Of a stretch of DNA of 64,000 nucleotides, positions 60,325 to 64,000 are shown piece after piece. Below the pieces are notes generated by a model that worked only from the letters and a program-made list of their open reading frames with translations, did no database searches and was not told the origin of the DNA. This stretch comes from Selenomonadales bacterium 4137-cl (GTDB lineage: Bacteria; Bacillota; Negativicutes; Sporomusales; UBA7701): assembly GCA_032334055.1 (NCBI GenBank), contig JAUOZS010000001.1, forward strand, positions 1,586,501 to 1,650,500, in the 5' to 3' direction. The number at the start of each line of letters is the position of its first letter. The first letter of the stretch is position 1. The position numbers and the translations under genes were made by a program.

Positions 60325-60370
60325 CTAAGGTAAGGGACGGCCAATCGCTCCCTTACCTTAGTTTCCCTTT
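60325..60370 (+). terminator. Terminator or attenuator between rpsB and tsf
   Basis: CTAAGGTAAGGGA (60325-60337) and TCCCTTACCTTAG (60349-60361) form a perfect 13-base stem with an 11-base loop, followed by TTTCCCTTT. It would lower read-through from rpsB to tsf. A TTGACG at 60380 with AT-rich sequence 18-21 bases on might be a weak tsf promoter. Confidence 0.75.
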
Positions 60371-60430
60371 AGGACGTGTTTGACGATATTTGGTGCAAGC
60401 CTGATTTATATATTTGACAGGAGGATGGGT

Positions 60431-61081
60431 ATGATAACTGCGGAAATGGTAAAAGATTTGCGCGAGCGCACCGGCGCCGGCATGATGGACTGCAAGAAGG
60501 CGCTGACCGAGACGGGCGGCGACATGGACAAAGCGATCGATTTTCTGCGCGAGAAGGGCCTGGCCGCCGCCGCGAAGCGCGCCGGCAGGGTGGCCGCGGA
60601 AGGTGTGGTCGAGGCTTACATACACGGCGGCGGCCGCATCGGCGTTATGCTTGAGCTGAACTGCGAGACCGACTTCGTGGCTAAAACGGAAGATTTCCGT
60701 ACTTTGGCCAAGGATCTGGCGATGCAGGTGGCGGCGTCCAATCCTGCTTATGTCCGCCGCGAGGAGGTGCCGGCGGAGATTATCGACCATGAGCGCGAAG
60801 TGCTGAAAGCCCAGGCTATGAACGAGGGCAAGCCGGCCAATATCGCCGAGAAGATGGTGGAAGGCCGTATTGAGAAGTACTATAAGGAAAATTGCCTGAT
60901 GGAGCAGCCGTTCATCAAGGATCCGGATACGACCGTGACCCAGCTTATTACCGCGAAGATCGCCAAGATCGGCGAAAATATTTCTGTGCGGCGTTTCGTC
61001 CGCTACCAGTTGGGCGAAGGCATCGAGAAGAAGAGCGCGGATTTCGCCGCCGAGGTTATGGCGACGGTTAAAAATTGCTAG
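60431..61081 (+). CDS. tsf: Elongation factor Ts
   Basis: EF-Ts recycles EF-Tu by exchanging GDP. The 216-residue product is the short form lacking much of the enteric C-terminal part. It has [25 protein letters not shown], the Tu-contact region [15 protein letters not shown] and a C-terminal [12 protein letters not shown] segment. AGGAGG at 60419-60424 abuts ATG 60425 but is six bases from ATG 60431, which is taken as the start. Confidence 0.96.
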   Translation: MITAEMVKDLRERTGAGMMDCKKALTETGGDMDKAIDFLREKGLAAAAKRAGRVAAEGVVEAYIHGGGRIGVMLELNCETDFVAKTEDFRTLAKDLAMQVAASNPAYVRREEVPAEIIDHEREVLKAQAMNEGKPANIAEKMVEGRIEKYYKENCLMEQPFIKDPDTTVTQLITAKIAKIGENISVRRFVRYQLGEGIEKKSADFAAEVMATVKNC

Positions 61082-61097
61082 CAGCCCGCTGGCCAAG

Positions 61098-61126
61098 AAA
61101 GAGAACACCTTGGTGTTCTCTTTTTT
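61098..61126 (+). terminator. Intrinsic terminator after tsf
   Basis: GAGAACAC and GTGTTCTC (61101-61108, 61113-61120) form a stem around CTTG, extendable by A-T pairs, followed by TTTTTTC. Confidence 0.9.
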
Positions 61127-61159
61127 CTAAACAGCCGGACAGGCAAATAAAGGATTTGA

Positions 61160-62492
<1,333 letters not shown>

Positions 62493-62494
62493 CA

Positions 62495-62698
62495 ATGGAG
62501 ACCGTCGGAATGCCGCTGAAGGACGCCGCGGAGGCGCTGACGGCGGGCAATATCGCATTTTCGGTGACTGTTACCCGGCCGACGCGCCACAGTTTTCCCC
62601 TGGCGGAGGATATGCTTTATGTTGTCAGGGAACTGCGGGACGAAGACGGCGGGCGACGTCTGCTTGTCGCAGCAAAGATGGGGAAAGCCCCCTCGTAA
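62495..62698 (+). CDS. Small unknown protein between frr and uppS
   Basis: A 67-residue protein, METVGMPLKDAAEALTAGN then VTVTRPTRHSFPLAEDMLYVVRELR, with no membrane segment. It starts two bases after frr, so coupling to frr is likely, though its own ribosome binding site is weak (GGAAGTG). The stop codon is located in the loop of a strong hairpin. I know no function; similar short genes at this position may occur in related genomes (impression, unchecked). Confidence 0.55.
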   Translation: METVGMPLKDAAEALTAGNIAFSVTVTRPTRHSFPLAEDMLYVVRELRDEDGGRRLLVAAKMGKAPS

Positions 62699-62709
62699 CG
62701 AGGGGGCTT
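62685..62709 (+). terminator. Hairpin around the stop codon of the small gene
   Basis: AAGCCCCCTCG (62685-62695) and CGAGGGGGCTT (62699-62709) form an 11-base perfect stem whose loop is the TAA stop codon. It is followed by ATAATTA rather than a T run, so termination is probably partial. Confidence 0.6.
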
Positions 62710-62739
62710 ATAATTACGATGTCGAGGTGCCATGCTGCC

Positions 62740-63510
62740 GTGTGGAAAAAATGGTTCGGACGTTCTGACCAGCGGAGTGAAAGCTCTTACGGCGATCTTG
62801 ACCCGGCGCGCGTGCCGCGTCATGTTGCCATTATTATGGACGGCAACGGGCGCTGGGCGCAAAAGCGCGGCTTGCCGCGCACCTTCGGCCACCGGGCCGG
62901 CGCGGAGGCATTGCGGGCTATTGTTCGTACGGCTGCCGAGCTCGGCATCGGCGTGCTCACAACGTACGCTTTCTCCACCGAGAACTGGAAGCGACCGGCG
63001 GAGGAAGTCGATTTGCTGATGAATCTCTTTTCCGATTATCTCGACAATGAGATTGAAGAGCTTAACTCGAACGGCATCAGGGTCCGCTTCAGCGGCAAAA
63101 CGGAAGAGCTGGCCGCCGGGCTCAAGGCCAAGATCGACCGGGCGGAAGGCGTGACCGCGGCGAATGAGAGGCTGGTGCTGAATATAGCGGTGAACTATGG
63201 CGGACGCGCGGAGATTACCCACGCGGTCCGGCTGATCGCCGCCGCGGTGGCCGCCGGCAGCCTTAAGGCCGAGGATGTCAGCGAGGAGGTCATCAGCCGC
63301 CATCTTTACACTGCCGGCCTGCCAGACCTCGATCTGCTCATCCGTCCGGCCGGCGACCTGCGGATCAGTAATTTCCTCCTCTGGCAGGCGGCCTATGCCG
63401 AGTTTTGGTTTACCGATATCAATTGGCCCGATTTCCGGCCCGAGCACCTTATCGCCGCGGTTGCCGATTTTCAGCGGCGCGACCGGCGGTTCGGCGGGCT
63501 GACCAAGTAG
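62740..63510 (+). CDS. uppS: Undecaprenyl diphosphate synthase (isoprenyl transferase)
   Basis: UppS builds the C55 lipid carrier for cell wall sugars. The product has HVAIIMDGNGRWAQKRGLPRTFGH (catalytic Asp34), LTTYAFSTENWKRP and DLLIRPAGDLRISNFLLWQAAYAEFWF, all diagnostic. GTG 62740 (256 residues) has GAGGTG upstream; ATG 62719 in the same frame would add seven residues but lies close to the preceding hairpin. Confidence 0.95.
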   Translation: MWKKWFGRSDQRSESSYGDLDPARVPRHVAIIMDGNGRWAQKRGLPRTFGHRAGAEALRAIVRTAAELGIGVLTTYAFSTENWKRPAEEVDLLMNLFSDYLDNEIEELNSNGIRVRFSGKTEELAAGLKAKIDRAEGVTAANERLVLNIAVNYGGRAEITHAVRLIAAAVAAGSLKAEDVSEEVISRHLYTAGLPDLDLLIRPAGDLRISNFLLWQAAYAEFWFTDINWPDFRPEHLIAAVADFQRRDRRFGGLTK

Positions 63511-63518
63511 GTGTATAG

Positions 63519-64000
63519 ATGTTCATCCACAGGGTTGTGACAGCCGTAGTCGGCATAATCATCGCCATTTTCGTAGTAAACTACGGGCAGTGGGTATTCG
63601 CCGCCGCCGCCCTTCTTCTCACGCTGCTTGCCTGGCACGAGTTCTCGGCGATGGCGTGCTGTCGCCAGGTCGAGACAGCCTATTGGCTGGGGGTGGCAGG
63701 CATAGTCCTCATCTGGGGAACGGCCTGGCTGGGCAATGCCCGCGAAACGATGGCGGTGGTGCTGCTGATCGCTTTTATTGCGCTGGCGAAAATGGTGTTC
63801 GCTCCGGAGCGCTTTTCCTTCCAGGACGCGGCCGCCACTATCGCCGGCGTGGTGTACGTCGGCCTGGCGTTCGCCCATCTGGTGCTGCTGCGGTTCACCG
63901 ACTATTCGGTGCTGATGGCCACCAAGTTCGGTCCTCTATCGGCTGGCGCGGTTTATCTTTGGCTGGCGTTCGTCGGCACCTGGTCGTCCGATACCTTCGC
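63519..64000 (+). CDS. cdsA: Phosphatidate cytidylyltransferase CdsA (partial, runs off the right edge)
   Basis: CdsA makes CDP-diacylglycerol for phospholipid synthesis. The frame starts MFIHRVVTAVVG at ATG 63519 and stays open to the window end, giving about 160 residues with several hydrophobic segments (IIIAIFVVNYG, AAALLLTLLAWHEF, WLAFVGTWSSDTFA). The WSSDTFA piece is the start of the conserved D-x-x-A/G-type region. The catalytic C-terminal signature lies beyond the window. It directly follows uppS, the usual order. Confidence 0.9.
   Translation, partial: MFIHRVVTAVVGIIIAIFVVNYGQWVFAAAALLLTLLAWHEFSAMACCRQVETAYWLGVAGIVLIWGTAWLGNARETMAVVLLIAFIALAKMVFAPERFSFQDAAATIAGVVYVGLAFAHLVLLRFTDYSVLMATKFGPLSAGAVYLWLAFVGTWSSDTF

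Overview
The window is a GC-rich Firmicutes-type chromosome segment, most likely from a sporulating, outer-membrane-bearing Negativicute (Sporomusaceae-like). Three things point there. The gene order follows the Bacillus/Clostridium pattern (ffh-rpsP-rimM-trmD-rplS, topA-trmFO-xerC-hslVU-codY-flgB...cheD-fliA, then rpsB-tsf-pyrH-frr-uppS-cdsA). CodY and FliY are Firmicutes proteins. A small exported Skp/OmpH-like protein, a family tied to diderm envelopes, sits among them. Lineage is inferred from family membership and synteny; no alignment was run. I see no rRNA, tRNA, CRISPR array, insertion sequence or prophage.

Layout. 1-4301: translation and secretion genes (ffh 3' end, rpsP, khpA, ylqD, rimM, trmD, an RNA methyltransferase, rplS, lepB). 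4402-9621: rbgA, rnhB, a pair resembling pieces of the flagellar export apparatus (a FliK-type C-terminal domain protein and a free-standing FlhB C-terminal domain), an HD-GYP protein, yraN and ubiX. 9622-15050: a 36-residue Gly-rich membrane peptide, the OmpH-like protein, comM, a 565-base gene-free stretch, a soluble chemoreceptor and a reverse-strand nicotinate phosphoribosyltransferase. 15164-18356: folate genes folP-folB-folK and a GT28-type glycosyltransferase. 18425-26812: dprA, topA, trmFO, xerC, hslV, hslU, codY.

27139-59420 is one nearly gapless motility operon: rod, MS-ring, switch, export ATPase, hook, stator, C-ring, export gate, FlhF/FlhG and the che genes, ending with fliA, a FapA-like protein and two small unknown proteins. 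A strong match to the sigma-H promoter consensus lies about 60 bases before flgB. motB is absent between motA and fliL. The window closes with rpsB, tsf, pyrH, frr, a 67-residue unknown, uppS and a truncated cdsA.

The main oddities are these: a sharp change from C-ending to G-ending codons between lepB and rbgA; an FlhB C-terminal homologue without the NPTH cleavage motif beside a FliK-like protein; an FlgD whose C-terminal half is three tandem copies of a roughly 50-residue unit; motA without motB; related sequence blocks upstream of flgB, cheB and the chemoreceptor gene; and several conserved-looking small proteins of unknown function in the motility operon. Many starts are GTG or TTG; where several starts were possible I used Shine-Dalgarno spacing to choose.
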